Positions 33,283 through 46,666 of a stretch of 64,000 nucleotides of DNA are shown here, piece by piece. The position numbers and the translations under genes are program-made. The stretch spans positions 1,736,001-1,800,000 of the forward strand of contig JAEVHH010000004.1 of NCBI GenBank assembly GCA_017607445.1, given 5' to 3'. Source of the DNA: Histoplasma ohiense (Eukaryota; Ascomycota; Eurotiomycetes; Onygenales; Ajellomycetaceae). Below the pieces are notes generated by a model. It saw only the letters and a list, made by a program, of their open reading frames with translations. It had not been told where the DNA came from and made no database searches. Every line of letters begins with the position of its first letter. The first letter of the stretch is position 1.

Positions 33283-36200
33283 CTACAAGGCTAGAACTCG
33301 GGAAGGGTCATGCAGAAATCGTCTACGGTAACCGGCAATTTCCGTCGCAACAGTGTTGAGATCTTTCACATTATCGCGTCGCATATCGATGATGGTCTGT
33401 TTTAGTCCGGCAAGATACTCCACTTGTTCTTCAGGAGTCTTCCCCTCTCTCAAGGAACCCATCTCACGAAGTATTTTGTCATCTGTGAGGGTTAATATTA
33501 GTCCCAAGTCAGCTTATCGACATTACCAAAGGGAGTATGAGGATTGGGAAATAGGGGAAGACATATTCGATGGGAGAGATAAGAGAGGGAAGGTGGAGGC
33601 TAGGGAAAGTTGTAAATTGTGAAACATGATTAAATTCTTGAGCTCATCTTTGTCGACGCACCACTCAAGATCATATCTCGAAAGTGTTGATATTCACACG
33701 AATGGTCGTTACAGAATCCGCCCGCAGCCTCATATAGACATATATAATTATAGGGGTCGATTTTATGGCTGTAAGTTAACGAGCGATAACCACCACTGAT
33801 ATCTTTAGTGAAGCAAGGATGATATCGGTAAGCCTTAAATAACTTTAGCGGACTACTGTAAGGGGTAAAATAGCGACGGGCACCCTCTTCACCCTCTACG
33901 CCCTCTTTGACCTATTGTATGTGTTAGAACTGTTCAATTCAATCCAAAGGTCCGGGCTGAGATACCTTGAGAGAATCTGAGTTTGGGTCAGTCACAGAGC
34001 CCTGAGCAGCTAAAGTTAGTGCGTTAACATCTTGGGAAATAGACGATGATTCGGCAGCTACATGCTCTACTTCATCCGGCAAAATCATGTTAAAGGGTGA
34101 AGTCCGAATGTGGTCGGTGTGTACTGTGCGAGGATTCGGCTCAGGTGGTTCATATCTATCCGATCCAGCTGAAGATTCCCTATAACTCATTGACTCTTCA
34201 GAGTTATCAGGTTTAGCCAGGGAATGGCCCGATTGGCCGTACTCCAAACCAATGTGTAAAGGTCGAGGAGACATGCTAGATTCACATAGTCGCACATCCA
34301 AATCAGTAAAACTGGAATGTGCATTTGCTCCGGAACGCGATTGGCCTTTCTCTTCCAGTGCCTGGGGCTCTTCTTGTGTCTTTGCTACTTCGAACATATC
34401 TTGTGTACTTCCCATCGACTCATCCATGGCGGAACTAGAGCATGTCGTTCCGTCTTCTGCCATGTCAGCCGTTGAACGAACGTCAGTTTCTTTGGGGGGA
34501 GACATTCTCATATCTATCGCTTCTTGGGAAGTCTTTGGGACGGTTTCAAAACACTGGGAAACTGTCTGCTCCTTAGTCGAGGGCTGTAAAGATGGCGCAG
34601 AGCCACTGTCCCGAGCTATTCCGCGGTGTGTTGACTCTTGAGCGTTTAATATGCTATCCGCAGGAGTTTCCTGCGGAGTTGATTGTGGCAGAGCTAGTAA
34701 GACGTAACCGACGGGTAAGATTCCAACTACTAGACTAATTCCACAAGCTGATCGTGACGGAGTGCAGGGACTAGGGAAGCGGTAATGGATATGCCAGGAG
34801 TAGGCTCACCTTTATCATCATGCATATCTTCAACTGCGTTTTCTAGGAGGTTCTTCGTGACTTGGAGTTCCTCGACAGATTGCCCAGCTGTTTTGAATCC
34901 AAGGGCTTCTAGTTCTTCAACGAGAAGGCGTTTTCCCTCCTTTCCTTTCTCGATTTGGGCCAGCAGCCTTTGTTCCTCCTCACGAAACTGCCGCAACCGT
35001 GCTTCAGATTTTTGTAACTCTGCCTCAAGTTCAGGAAGCCCGGCTTCTATTTCCTTTTTTCGCATGAGCTTTTTCCGTATAGATTCACTCTGCATGGGTT
35101 CAATAGAGTTTTGCGACAAAACGGATTGACTACGAAGAGCACCATCAGAATTTAGACTCGTTTCGATTCCCGAATTCAATATTTTCTCAGTGCATGTGGA
35201 ATGAGCTGGTGAACTTTTAGGCTGACTTGAGGGCAGCATAGGGAGCTCGGCTTCCATCGTCGGCTTCCCTTGTGACTGTGGAGCAATTGAGCCATTTCCA
35301 CCAGCCGAGGTCGTAGCCGACGGGGCCAGGACTGCCGGTGATCCTACTTGGCTTGCAGATTGTTTTTCTTTCTTGCGTTTTTCGTACTCTGCTATTCTCT
35401 GGCGCATGGCCTTGAGTTCTGCGTTCAGATCGTCTGGATCCTTTCCTCGGTTACGTAGCTGCGCTGTGAATACTGGCGGAGTGGAACGGCGAGAGTGGTT
35501 TCTTGAAGGGAAGTCGGATAGGGGAGGTATATCCCGACTTAGTAGTTGATTCGAAATCGAATTCCTACCCGATCTCACAACGGGAGGTTCAGGCGCGCGG
35601 CGTTTAGGTTCAGAAGCTTCATCATCCGAACCATACATGAATTCATCTTCACTTATGTCAATAATCACCTTGTGTTGGGTGCTCGCCACCTTCTTTTCTT
35701 GCGTTTTTTGTGGTGCAAGGTCCGGCTCATCAGTAAAATCGGAAGCCCTTGGACGTTTTCGGGGTGCCCTGATTTTTGTCGACGGTGGCTCGGTTGATGG
35801 GACCGAGTTCTTATTGCTAATCGAGAGATCCTGAACTCTGAGTGGCTCAGAACTAGTCATGAACAATCCAGGTATACGTGCGGTCGACGATGGATTAGGT
35901 ACAGGAGGGCGACTAGGTAACGGATGGTTTAAGGATAATGGAGGCTTGGATGGCTGGGATGGAGGCGTTGAATTTTGCGAACTCCGAACTAAGCTGCTAC
36001 TGAGTGGAAGCTGTTGGTTAACAACCGGAGCTTCGATAGCTGACTGGGTCTGGTTTCTTCCAAGTCCTTGCTGTTTCAATTGTTGCATTCGCTGCCTCGC
36101 CAATTCCGTCTGGGCTTTGTTCTTCTCTTTTGCCCGAGTCTCACTAGCAATATGCTTTGGCGACGGAGGGGCCCCAACTTTTGCGGGCGCAGAGGTATCA

Positions 36201-37737
36201 TTTGGATGGGCTAAGGGCGGATTTTCTAGCCGCATCAATTTCTTTGCAGCCTCGGATTTTGTAGAGTCTGTCGTACTCGCTGGTTTCCCTGCTTTACTTG
36301 CAAGCATTCGGGCAATTATGTCCTTTCGTTCCATAGGCTTGCTTGATTCTGCAGCGAGCGCGATTGATGTCCCTTGTGTCATCTGGGGGTTCGATAGTTG
36401 GGGCTTATCTCGAACACTTTCACAGACTGGGCTTTTGGCGACTGCACCGGGGGCCGCATGCGAGACAGGGGTGGTGACACTTTCAGCTTCAGATTTGAGA
36501 GGGACTTGCGACCTAGCGACTGACGTAGTCATCATCTCCTTTAACTGACTAGTGTCGGCTTGCTGTTTGTCTCGAGTGGAGATAACTTTAAGCCCAATAT
36601 CATCGTAGAGTCGCTTGAGAATGACTGGATCGATGCCTTCATTTACAAGTTCATCAAATTTGATATTGTGGGGAGCTAACCCTAACAAGGCCCCCTGTGC
36701 CTGAACTCGTAGTTGTGCTGGGGACTTTCCATAAAACGGGGATGTCCCGCTTCCATTAGTAGTAATATCCATTTTATCATGGGAAGCTACTGACTGGATA
36801 GAGGATACAGGTAATGATTCACGAGAACCTCCCGCTTTTGCCATCGGTAGGCTGCGGGGGTCCCGAGAGGCTAATTTGTCCTGAACACTTCCTCCAGCAA
36901 AGATATCGGCAGCTAAATCGGTCGCTGTCATATCTTCACGAGAGGACCCAGAGGTAATATTATTTGTCTGAGGGAACTGATGTCTTCTTGCTTTCATTGA
37001 ATTTTGAGGCCCCTCTGGGGATTGCTGACGCGAGAGTGATTGGTGAGAAAAAGGCAGTCGTCCTGCAACACGGTCAGTTGGTGGTCACTTGATGCTGACT
37101 GGGCGCAAATACCATGAGTGACAACATCACTATGCCCCTTATGATTTTCATTCGGTTGCTGTGAGGATAGATATGGTTGTTCCGGAATATCCTCTTTCGG
37201 TTGATGGTTTTGGTATCCATCCGGCCCAGATGACTCTTCTTCTTCCGTGTCTCCGTTGCTTAGCCCACCTTCTTCTTTGCCACCTAAATTCACGTATTGC
37301 GGCGAGTCCATGGGGTCCAAGGCTGCAGTCTTACCATATTCTTTCATTGTAGCACCCGTGCGGATTGGAGATACGTTTTCAGTTAAGCCATTTGGTTGAG
37401 GGTGGGTGGTAGGCTGCTGGGGAAAGCCCATGGGAGCAGCAAAAGCAGGCGCATATGGATCTGGCTGGAAGGATTGTTGAAAAGGTGGCATGAAGTGAAA
37501 AGATGGCGTCAAAGGTATGGATGCGTTATTGTTACCCGTAAGACCTGGAATTTGAGTGCTTGGCTTAAAACTTGGATTGGTGGTCGCGTAGGTTGGGGGT
37601 GGTGGAGGGATCGGGTTTTGAGTGTGATAAGCATCAGGAGCATCACCTGGTGTTGTAGAGGTAGGACATGGAGGCCACTGCTGAGACGGGCTATAGCGAC
37701 CGCCAAAAGAAGGGGTAGGAGGGTAACTCGACGACAT
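33283..37737 (-). CDS. Red1-like C3H1 zinc-finger protein
   Basis: Five exons on the minus strand: 37737-37113, 37062-34810, 34693-33966, 33911-33662 and 33482-33283. All introns are GT-AG and phases fit; 1351 aa. The N-terminus is Pro-rich (SSSYPPTPSFGGRYSPSQQ) and most of the rest is disordered Ser/Pro/Lys-rich. A coiled coil (KKEIEAGLPELEAELQKSEA and on, with EEEQRLLAQIEKGKEG) lies around residues 870-945. The C-terminal conserved block SLTYSHKIDPYNYICLYE carries a zinc finger C1260-x8-C1269-x4-C1274-x3-H1278 (EYQHFRDM), matching the putative zinc-finger family of fission yeast Red1. Red1 scaffolds the nuclear MTREC/NURS complex, which sends unwanted RNAs to the exosome; that role here is by homology of the finger and overall layout. 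Start at 37737 (MSSSYPP). An in-frame upstream ATG at 37827 is less likely. Confidence 0.8.
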
Positions 37738-38557
37738 CTTGTGGGCAGGGCTTAGACGGGCGGCTAAAATAAGATATAAAGGGGGGGGTTCGAAGCGCTT
37801 TGGCAAATGTGAATAAATCGAGGCCAAGTTGCCAAAAAGGCAGGAGAATGTATATTACGCGTCAAGGAAAGCGAGATGAGGCAGCAAAAGCCGTCAGTCT
37901 CCGAGAGTAACATCACATACCGCGGAGGGTATGATGTTTTTGCAGTAGGATGATGCACACCAAACCTTAAGCAAAAGCTATATAAATTATTATTGATAAT
38001 AGGTAGTTAGACGCAGTTTTGATCAATAGCAAAGCAGACACATCATGACGACAAGGGCAGTAATCAAATACGAGATACTCGAAGGGTGAGTATGCCTGGT
38101 GTCGGAAGTGCATGCGCGGTGCAGTGTAAGATGCAAGATGGATGATGAGTTGGAAGTGTCGAGAAGGAGAAGAAGAAGATGCGAAAGTTTGGAAAATTGG
38201 CCAAGTCAGGTGACTGCTAGCCGCAAGGAGCGCACGGGCCACCACACCCCGGTAGCGGTAGCAACTTACTGCGGACAAAGTAAACAAACACAGCGCATGA
38301 GATGAAGTCACTCGTTTCCCTGGCCCAACAACCAGCGACAACAATTGCAGCATTTACAAACCACCACCATAAAGGATTGCCTCCCTGCAATGAGAGGTGG
38401 AGGCGTATTCATATCTTGTTTAATTCGTTTGCTCTGATATCACCCCGGCTCTGGGTATTTTTTCGTGGCCGGGATCCGTCTTAACTAGCTGTACAGTGGG
38501 CATAGAAAAGCGCAACTCGAACTCATGAGCTCTATCTTCTTTTAGAGTAATTCTAAA
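37738..38557. promoter_or_regulatory. Shared divergent promoter region
   Basis: 820 bp between the divergently transcribed Red1-like gene and the myosin gene. It holds no supported coding frame. It must contain both promoters and 5' UTRs; individual elements cannot be assigned. Confidence 0.55.
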
Positions 38558-41500
38558 ATGGCTCCCCTTCCGCAAAGCCCTTCGTCAAGGCGTGTCAATC
38601 CGTTTAGTAGAGGGTCCCCGTCTCCCTCCCCTCACTCTCCTCAAGCAGCTCCGACTCCATCATCAGCCAGCGCCAGGCCTAAGTCTGTTGCATTCGCCAC
38701 TCCGGTTTCAATAGAGCAATATGGGCACAGCCGTAATGCATCATTCTCGCCCATGAGCTCAGGAATATTTGTACCTTCACATACCAGACAGCGCTCAAAT
38801 TCAAGAACCAACCTAGCAACTTCGAATACCTTTGCTCCTCAATTCATAAAATCGGAAGAGCTACGAAGGGGCGCTGATCAAATCCGTGGGATTGAGGGTG
38901 ATAACGACTTTTCGGGGAAAAGATATGTTTGGCTGAGTGACCCGGAGAAGGCTTTCATCAAGGGGATGGTCCTGGATGACACACAGGATGGACATTTATT
39001 AGTCCAATGCGATGACGGCAGTGTATGTTTGAAATGTTTAATTTGGTGGTACCGTACCATACAACTTTCATACTAACAATAGCGATGATTTCCTAGCAAC
39101 GTGAGGTCGATTCCGAGAGCGTCGATAAAGTCAATCCTGCAAAGTTCGACAGAGCAGACGATATGGCTGAGCTTACCCATTTGAATGAAGGCTCTGTCGT
39201 TCATAATTTGCTTACACGCTATAAATCAGACTTAATATATGTAAGAAACATCTCAGTTCATTTGTTTCTATAACAATAAATGGTATATTGATCAGAAAAT
39301 TTAGACATACTCAGGCCTCTTCCTGGTTACTGTTAATCCTTACTGTCCACTGCCCATCTACACAAACGAATACGTGAAGATGTATAACGGTCGATCACGG
39401 GAAGAAACACGACCCCATATCTTTGCCATGGCGGATCAAGCATTTCGAAATCTTGTTGAAGAGGGGCGGAACCAGAGTATTTTAGTCACGTAAGTTTTCG
39501 AGCGCAGCTTTTCGAGACCTATGGGTAACTGACATATTGCAGCGGTGAGTCTGGAGCTGGCAAGACGGAAAACACAAAGAAGGTCATCCAATACCTTGCA
39601 GCTGTTGCATCTTCCCCAGAGGGTTCACAAGGCCGGTTGACCAGCAAACAAAATTCCAACCTTTCCCAACAAATATTAAGGGCGAATCCAATACTTGAAG
39701 CGTTCGGCAATGCTCAAACTGTGAGAAATAACAACTCATCTCGCTTTGGAAAATTCATTCGAATTGAATTTTCACGGGCCGGTCAGATATCAGGGGCCTT
39801 CATCGATTTTTATCTCTTGGAAAAATCCCGTGTCGTGAAGGTTAATTCTCAAGAGCGAAGCTATCACATATTTTACCAACTTCTCCGTGGTGCAGACAAG
39901 GAATTGAGGCACCATCTCCAGCTATCTGAGCTGGGTATTGAGGATTTTTGGTACATACGTGATGGGAACGACTCGATTTCAGGTGTTTCCGATCTTGACG
40001 AATGGAATAACCTTATGGAAGCGTTCAGTATCATGAACTTTTCGGGTAACGATCAATTGTCCATTCTGCGAACCGTGGCTGCAGTTATGCATCTGGGAAA
40101 TGTCACCGTGACCAAGGAAAGCCTGCGGGCAGACCAAGCGACACTGACACCTGAAGGTTATGAAAGTGCTGCAAAAGCTTGTCAGCTTTTGGGCATCCCG
40201 ATAGATCCCTTTGTGAAGGGCCTGCTCCACCCAAAAGTAAAAGCTGGAAGGGAGTGGGTAGAGAAAGTTCAAACCCCTGAACAAGTACGACTTGCCCTCG
40301 ATGCGCTGGCAAAAGGTATCTACGAAAGGGGATTTGCAGATCTCGTGAGTCGAATCAACAAGCAACTAGATCGCAGTGGGACAGCAGGCGATGATAGTTG
40401 CTTTATCGGGGTTCTCGATATTGCAGGCTTCGAAATTTTCGAGACCAATAGCTTTGAACAACTCTGTATAAATTATACCAACGAAAAGTTACAGCAGTTT
40501 TTCAACCACCACATGTTCGTGCTGGAACAGGAGGAGTACGCCAGGGAGCAAATCGAATGGCAGTTCATTGATTTTGGAAAGGATCTTCAACCCACCATAG
40601 ATCTTATCGAACTTCCCAATCCGATCGGAATATTCTCTTGCTTGGATGAAGATTGCGTGATGCCAAAAGCTACTGATAAATCATTTACTGAAAAACTTCA
40701 TTCGTTGTGGGACCGGAAATCTCCAAAATATCGTTCTTCCCGACTAAACCAAGGATTTATCCTCACCCACTATGCCGCCGAAGTCGAGTATTCCACTGAG
40801 GGATGGCTAGAGAAGAACAAGGATCCCCTCAACGATAATGTCACCCGACTATTATCTTCGTCAAGTGATAAACACATCGCCAACCTTTTTGCTGACTGGG
40901 CTGAAGTCGACGGAGAACATGAAGTGTCAAAGAGCCGCGTTAAAAAAGGATTATTCCGCACTGTTGCCCAAAGACACAAGGAGCAGCTTTCGAGTCTCAT
41001 GGCTCAACTACATTCTACACATCCTCATTTTGTTCGTTGTATCTTGCCCAATCACAAAAAGAGACCCAAGCTATTTGATGGCCCTTTGGTACTGGATCAA
41101 CTCCGCTGCAATGGTGTACTGGAAGGTATTCGAATTGCCCGTACCGGATTTCCCAACCGCCTTTCGTTCACAGAGTTCCGACAGCGGTATGAGGTTCTTT
41201 GTCCTCTGATGGCAAAAGGATACCTTGACGGACAAAGCGCGGCTAGCCTTATTGTTGAGAACCTGGGGCTAGACAAGTCGCTATATCGTATTGGTCTGAC
41301 AAAGATGTTCTTCAGAGCTGGTGTTCTTGCAGAGCTCGAAGAGCAAAGAGACACTCTAATACGTGACATCATGACAAGATTCCAGTCTGTTGTCAGAGGG
41401 TTTGTCCAGAGGCGCATTGCAAACAAACGGCTATACCGTACAGAAGCCACTCGTATCATCCAGCGTAACTTCCACGTCTACCTCGATCTAATATCATCCC

Positions 41501-44500
41501 CATGGTGGACGTTGTTTGTACGGATGAAGCCACTTCTTGGAGCAACACGAACTGCTGGGGAAGTGAAAAAACGCGACGAGCAAATCAAACAACTTGAGGA
41601 GAAAGTACGAAATGATATTGCAGAGCGCCAAAAGTTAGAGGAGGAGCGCCGGAGGGCAGACGTAGAAGTGCAAAGGATAAGAAAGACTCTCGAGAGTGAA
41701 CGCGCGCTGGCCTTGGATAAAGAGGAAATTTTCAAACGACTCCAATTTCGAGAGATCGAGCTCAGCGAAAAGTTAGCCGGCGCGATCGCTGATCAAGAGA
41801 GCTTGGAGGATCAGATGGATGAGCTGATAGCATCCAAAAAGAAAACTGAGGAGGAGCTGGAGCTTCGACGTTCGCAGCTTGAGCAAGCAGCGCAGATAAT
41901 CAGTCGCCTTGAATCTGAGAAGAAAGAACTCCAAGGACAAATCACTGAACTTGAGAAACAGTTACAAGATATTGAGAACAATCACCAAAAACGAGATAGC
42001 GAGGTTGATAGACTGTCTCAGGAAGTCAAGATGCTCAATAGCCACCTAAGCTTAAAGGAGCGGAAATTACAAGATCTCGAAGCTAAACTTCTCAAGTCAG
42101 ACCAGAACCTGGACATCAAGCTGGCGGATGCGACCAAAGAACTCCAGTTTTCGAGGAAGCAAGTTAAAGATCTTGTAGAAGAAAACAGATCAATTCGCCA
42201 ACAGATCTCCGATCTATCCTCCACATCGACCGGGTATGAGGAATTAGTCAGACGAAAGGAGGGGGAGATTTCCATCCTTCGTGGAGATGTGAAAAAGTTG
42301 GAGTCGGAGAAAATAACCCTGGAAGCGGAAAAGCAGACCCTTACACACCGACACAGTGACATGCAACAACGACTCCGTGAGCTCCAGGCACAAACGGATG
42401 CTATGACGTCGGAAAAGAAGAACCTGGAACGCGAGGCTGCAGATGTCAAGAAGCTATTAGAAGCCAAGATCTCCGAAGATGCTGAGGCTGGGCAATGTCG
42501 CAAATTGCTTGATCAACAAGTCAAGGATCTCAAGGAGCAACTGTATGCTGTTCAAGCTGATCTTAGCCGTGAGAGGCAATCAAGAGACGATGTGCAAATA
42601 CTCGGTGAACATAAACATGCCCAACTCCAACAGGAATTTGACATCCTTAACGAATCGAAGATTACTATAGAGAAAGAAATGTATATCCAGCAAGACACAT
42701 TGCGGCGAGCTACCGAAGCGCGAGCAGCAGCTGAGGCATCCTGCAAAGAGTTGCAGAAGGAACTCATCAATCTACGAGAACGTTTCACCAAGGTTGAGCG
42801 CGCGCATTTGGATGCCGAAACCGCAATTGAAAAGAAAATTGTAGCGCAAGCAAGCGAACGGCAAGCAAGTTTACGGCGAGACCTTGCGGCAAAATCCAAC
42901 GAACTTGACGAAGTCGAAAAAGAGCGTGCTCGCCTTGCTGCGCAGGTGCAGGACCTCACGCGAACCATGGCCGAATCCGAGGCCTTCCGGATTCGTCATG
43001 ATCAGCATAAGGAGCGCCTGGAGCGCGAACTCGTGACAATCAAGGGAAGGCTCGCTGCCTCGGAAAATGACAACAGAGCCCTTCTTAACAAAATCCAGCA
43101 GAAAAACCTTGACATTGCTCGTTCAAATTCCCGGGCTAGTGACACGCAACGATCGAGGATGGTGCAGATCCAGAATGAGAAGAGTCGGTTGGAGGAAGTG
43201 AACAAACAGCTTTTACGACAGCTTGGCGATGCCCAACTATCCATCACCGCACTTGAAAAACAAAAGGAAAAGCTGGCTCTAAGCGTTGAAGATCTCAACC
43301 ATGAGGTTACCAGAGAACATAAGGCAACAAGAAGTGCGGAGAAAGCATCATCAGCATCCAATATCCAGCTTGCTGAGGCCAACAGAAACCTTGAAACCGA
43401 AAGGCAGCTGAGAATCCAGGCCCAAGCCAACACGCGCAAACTTCAAGCTTCTGTTGATCAAGCAAATAAAGAACTTCAAGATTGCCATCAGCAGCTTATA
43501 CTTCTCCATAAGGTATTCAACCCTGAAGCTGATGAAAACCCCAGTTCCTGGGAGGCGGTCAAACCGAACTTGTCCAAGAGTGTGGATATGGCAGCAGTGT
43601 TGGAGTCAGTACAAAACAAGCTTAGAGTTACTGAAGAGAAATGCGCTCGCGCTGAAAGCCAACTAGCTGAAATGCGTCGACGCCACGCGGATGAAATGGA
43701 TGAGCTTGATGCTCGTTATTCCTCTTCCAAACGGGCACTTCTTGAAGAGATCGATCAAAATCAAGTTGCAGTGTCGCGTTCGCCGAATCATTTCAAGAAG
43801 AATTCCGATCCTGTCAAACGCTACTCAAACCCCTGCACACCAAACAATCGCCGATTTAATTTCAATGATGGCGCCAATGATTCTGGTCGATCTGATAGAA
43901 CTGTGGACACTGTGGCTTTTCAGAAGCGAATGGATACTGCTGCTGAAATCGAAATGCTTCAAAATCAACTTCAGCTCACTGAGATGCAGAATCGGCAACT
44001 CCAAAGTCAGCTCGAGAGGTCAAGCCCGGCACGGGATTCGTGGCAAGATGAGAGCCCTTCGATCCGACGAATGCAGCTGCTTGAGCGTGAAAATGGACGT
44101 CTTCACGAAAAGCTTGACGACTCCGCGAAGAAAGTGTCAGCGCTGGAACGTAGTATTCAATCTGGAGAGTTGACCCTCCGAGATGTCCAAGCCAGATCTC
44201 ATGAAGAACTCTACGACCTGCTCAACTCTCAGGAACAGTCAAGAAAATCGCTTCTGCACGCTCATAAGAGTGCGCTGGCCGATCTAACAGACGCAAAAGG
44301 CCAGTTGGACAAAATCAAGCATTCAAGGGTAAGCCTTGAAGTCGAGCTACGGGATGCTACTTCCGAGTTGAAAGAATTGCAGCTTGCCAGGGAACAAGAT
44401 GCGGCTGGTCGGTCTCAATTGCTCCAGGAGTTTGCAGACCTCCAAATTAGATTGGATGCTGAAACTTCCAAGGTCAGCGACTTGACCTCCAGCCTCGAGC

Positions 44501-46096
44501 TCTACAAGGGTCGCGCCGATGAATACTTTGGAAAGCTTGAACAGGCTGAAATCGCTGTCTTGAAAGCTAGTCGCGCCGAACAGTTTGCCAAAGCGCAAGC
44601 CAAGGAGGCAGAAGATACATGCGCAACCATTATGGCAGAACGGAAACAAATGGATAGCCTCATTGAAGATTTACAACGCCAGACGCAATCCTATGAAGAA
44701 AAGGTCGAAGATCTCGCTGCTGATCTGGACGCGGCATTACAAGCAAAGAGGAGGCTACAAAATGAATTAGAAGATTATAGAAGCCAACGCGCCATGGACA
44801 TCGAAGACAAGGAAATTTCCTTAGAGCAAACAAGGAAGAAATATCAGATGGAATTCTCAACTTTGACCAATGAACTCGAGATCGAGCGTGAGAATGTGCT
44901 CCATATCCGAGGGGAAAATGCTCGATTGCGGGAAGAAATTGAGGAGCTCCGATCCAAGTGGGATGACGAAGTCTTGAATAGCTCTACCTGGGCGAAGGAG
45001 AAGTCACGTTTGGAAATGACTTTGCATGATCTATCGATTTCACGAGACGAGGCCGTTAATGCACACAATGATGCGCAAAGCAAAATAGTTACTTTGTTAT
45101 CCCAAGTCCGCGGCCTACGAACATCGGTAGATGATATTTCCAGTGAGCGTGATGCACTACTTAAGGAGAAGAGGACTCTTGAAGCGCGCCTCAATGAAGC
45201 GTCAGATCGCTTGGCTGAACTTGCACAAGGAGAAAATCCTTCTGTTCGCAATGCTGCTGAGATAGATCGGGAACTCCTTGAATTAAGAACTAAACTTGCT
45301 CAGCAGGAAGACTTATCTTCGGCCGCTGTTGGAAAGATGAGGCGAGCAGAAGCCATGGCAACTGAAATACAGAAGGAAATTGTTGCTGAACGTGAATCAA
45401 ATGCTCAGCTCTTCAAGGAAAAAGCAGCCCTAGAGAAGCAGCTGAAGGAGGCACAGTTGAAGTGCGTTGATTTAGAAACTAAAGGCTACACTTCTCCTAG
45501 CCAGGATTTGAGATTTTTGCATAAACGTATCCAAGAGGTAGGATACCCACTCAAACTACCATGAGTCGCATTTAAAGCATCCCTACTAACACCCATATTT
45601 CATACAGCTCGAAACCCAGTTGGATGAACAAGAATCCAAGCGAAATGCTGATCAACGATCAATCCGCAATGTTGATCGCACTGTCAAGGACCTTCAATCT
45701 CAGATTGACCGCCGTGACAAAATGAATGCACAATTATCTGAGGATATTTCCAAGTCCCGTGACAAGATCGAACGGCTCCTCAAGACCATTGAAGAGCTTC
45801 AGTCAAGCGATTCTGAAAATCAACTCCAGGCACGACGAGCCGAAAGGGAACTACGTGAAGAGAGAGAGAAATCTCTACGGCTTGAGCGAGAGCTAGAGGC
45901 CTGGAAGGGTTTGCGGGTGGAGAGAGGCAGTGCAACTGGTCGCAGCGGGACTGCGATTGGATTGAGTGAAATGGGTGATCGATTCGGTGGTGTCAATGTG
46001 AGTCGCCGCGGTAGTGGCGTCTTTGTAGGTCCGGGACCAAATGGCCCTATCGAAGTTCCTCAACGAAAATTGAGTAACTCGAAAGGATTCCTATGA
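38558..46096 (+). CDS. Class II myosin heavy chain
   Basis: Five exons: 38558-39022, 39097-39240, 39305-39489, 39543-45537 and 45608-46096; phases agree; 2425 aa. Actin-based motor that, in fungi, assembles the cytokinetic ring at septa. An N-terminal disordered Ser/Pro extension (residues 1-110) precedes the SH3-like region (RYVWLSDPEKAFIKG). Motor landmarks: VTVNPY, P-loop GESGAGKT (266-273), switch I NNNSSRFGKF (327-336), switch II DIAGFE (557-562), the actin-side helix HFVRCILPNHKK, and the SH1/SH2-equivalent LDQLRCNGVLEGIRI. An IQ-like helix (RFQSVVRGFVQRR, near residue 880) leads to a coiled coil reaching nearly to the C-terminus. A Pro/Asn-rich break (DPVKRYSNPCTPNNRRF, near 1683) interrupts the rod. 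The P-loop is split by the third intron. The 5,995-bp fourth exon is unusually long. Confidence 0.95.
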
Positions 46097-46666
46097 GCGT
46101 TTTTGTTTCCTTTCTGTTTTCCTTTTTGTCATTTTTGAAGATTTGTCTTACGCAAGATAGTTTCTCTCGTATCTTGACGAGGGACTTGAGTTCTATTAGC
46201 ATGCCGGCTCTATGGAATGGTGGAGTAGCGTGGTTTATGTTGTCATGAATACATGAGATATGTGGTGTGAAGGACGGGGAGTATGATCTTCTCAGGGAGC
46301 AGGCCAGGTTTTAAATCTACATCTATTTTCTCATTGTTGCTCTTATATTGGTACATATACAATAGCTCTGGTTGATGGGTTCCTTGAATTAATCATAGTT
46401 ACATGTTTTGACCCCAGAGTAAATACTAGTAGATATCCATTCAATGGTAAAAATTCGTGCTTTATTCTGTGATGACGCTAACTCGATTGAGCAACAATGA
46501 GAGCATCCATAGCAACCACTTTGAACCCCAACACTGTTACACGTTTTTCCCGCCACAACACCAATGTTCCGTAGGGAAAAGGACAAGCTGCCTCTTCCTA
46601 CCTTTATTTCCACCTGAGTTTATCTATAATAACTTTTTCTGCCTTTTCTCCCACTGTACCGTAGTC
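46097..46666. other. Intergenic between myosin and ISY1
   Basis: 570 bp holding the myosin 3' UTR (T-rich after the stop) and the ISY1 promoter. No other feature seen. Confidence 0.5.

Noticed and set aside
35859..36548. 229-aa plus-strand ORF
   Set aside because: Antisense shadow of the Red1-like exon 2; no domain, and the minus-strand model has consistent splicing.
41097..45251. Several minus-strand ORFs of 100-160 aa inside the myosin gene
   Set aside because: Ser/Leu/Arg-rich antisense shadows of coiled-coil codons.
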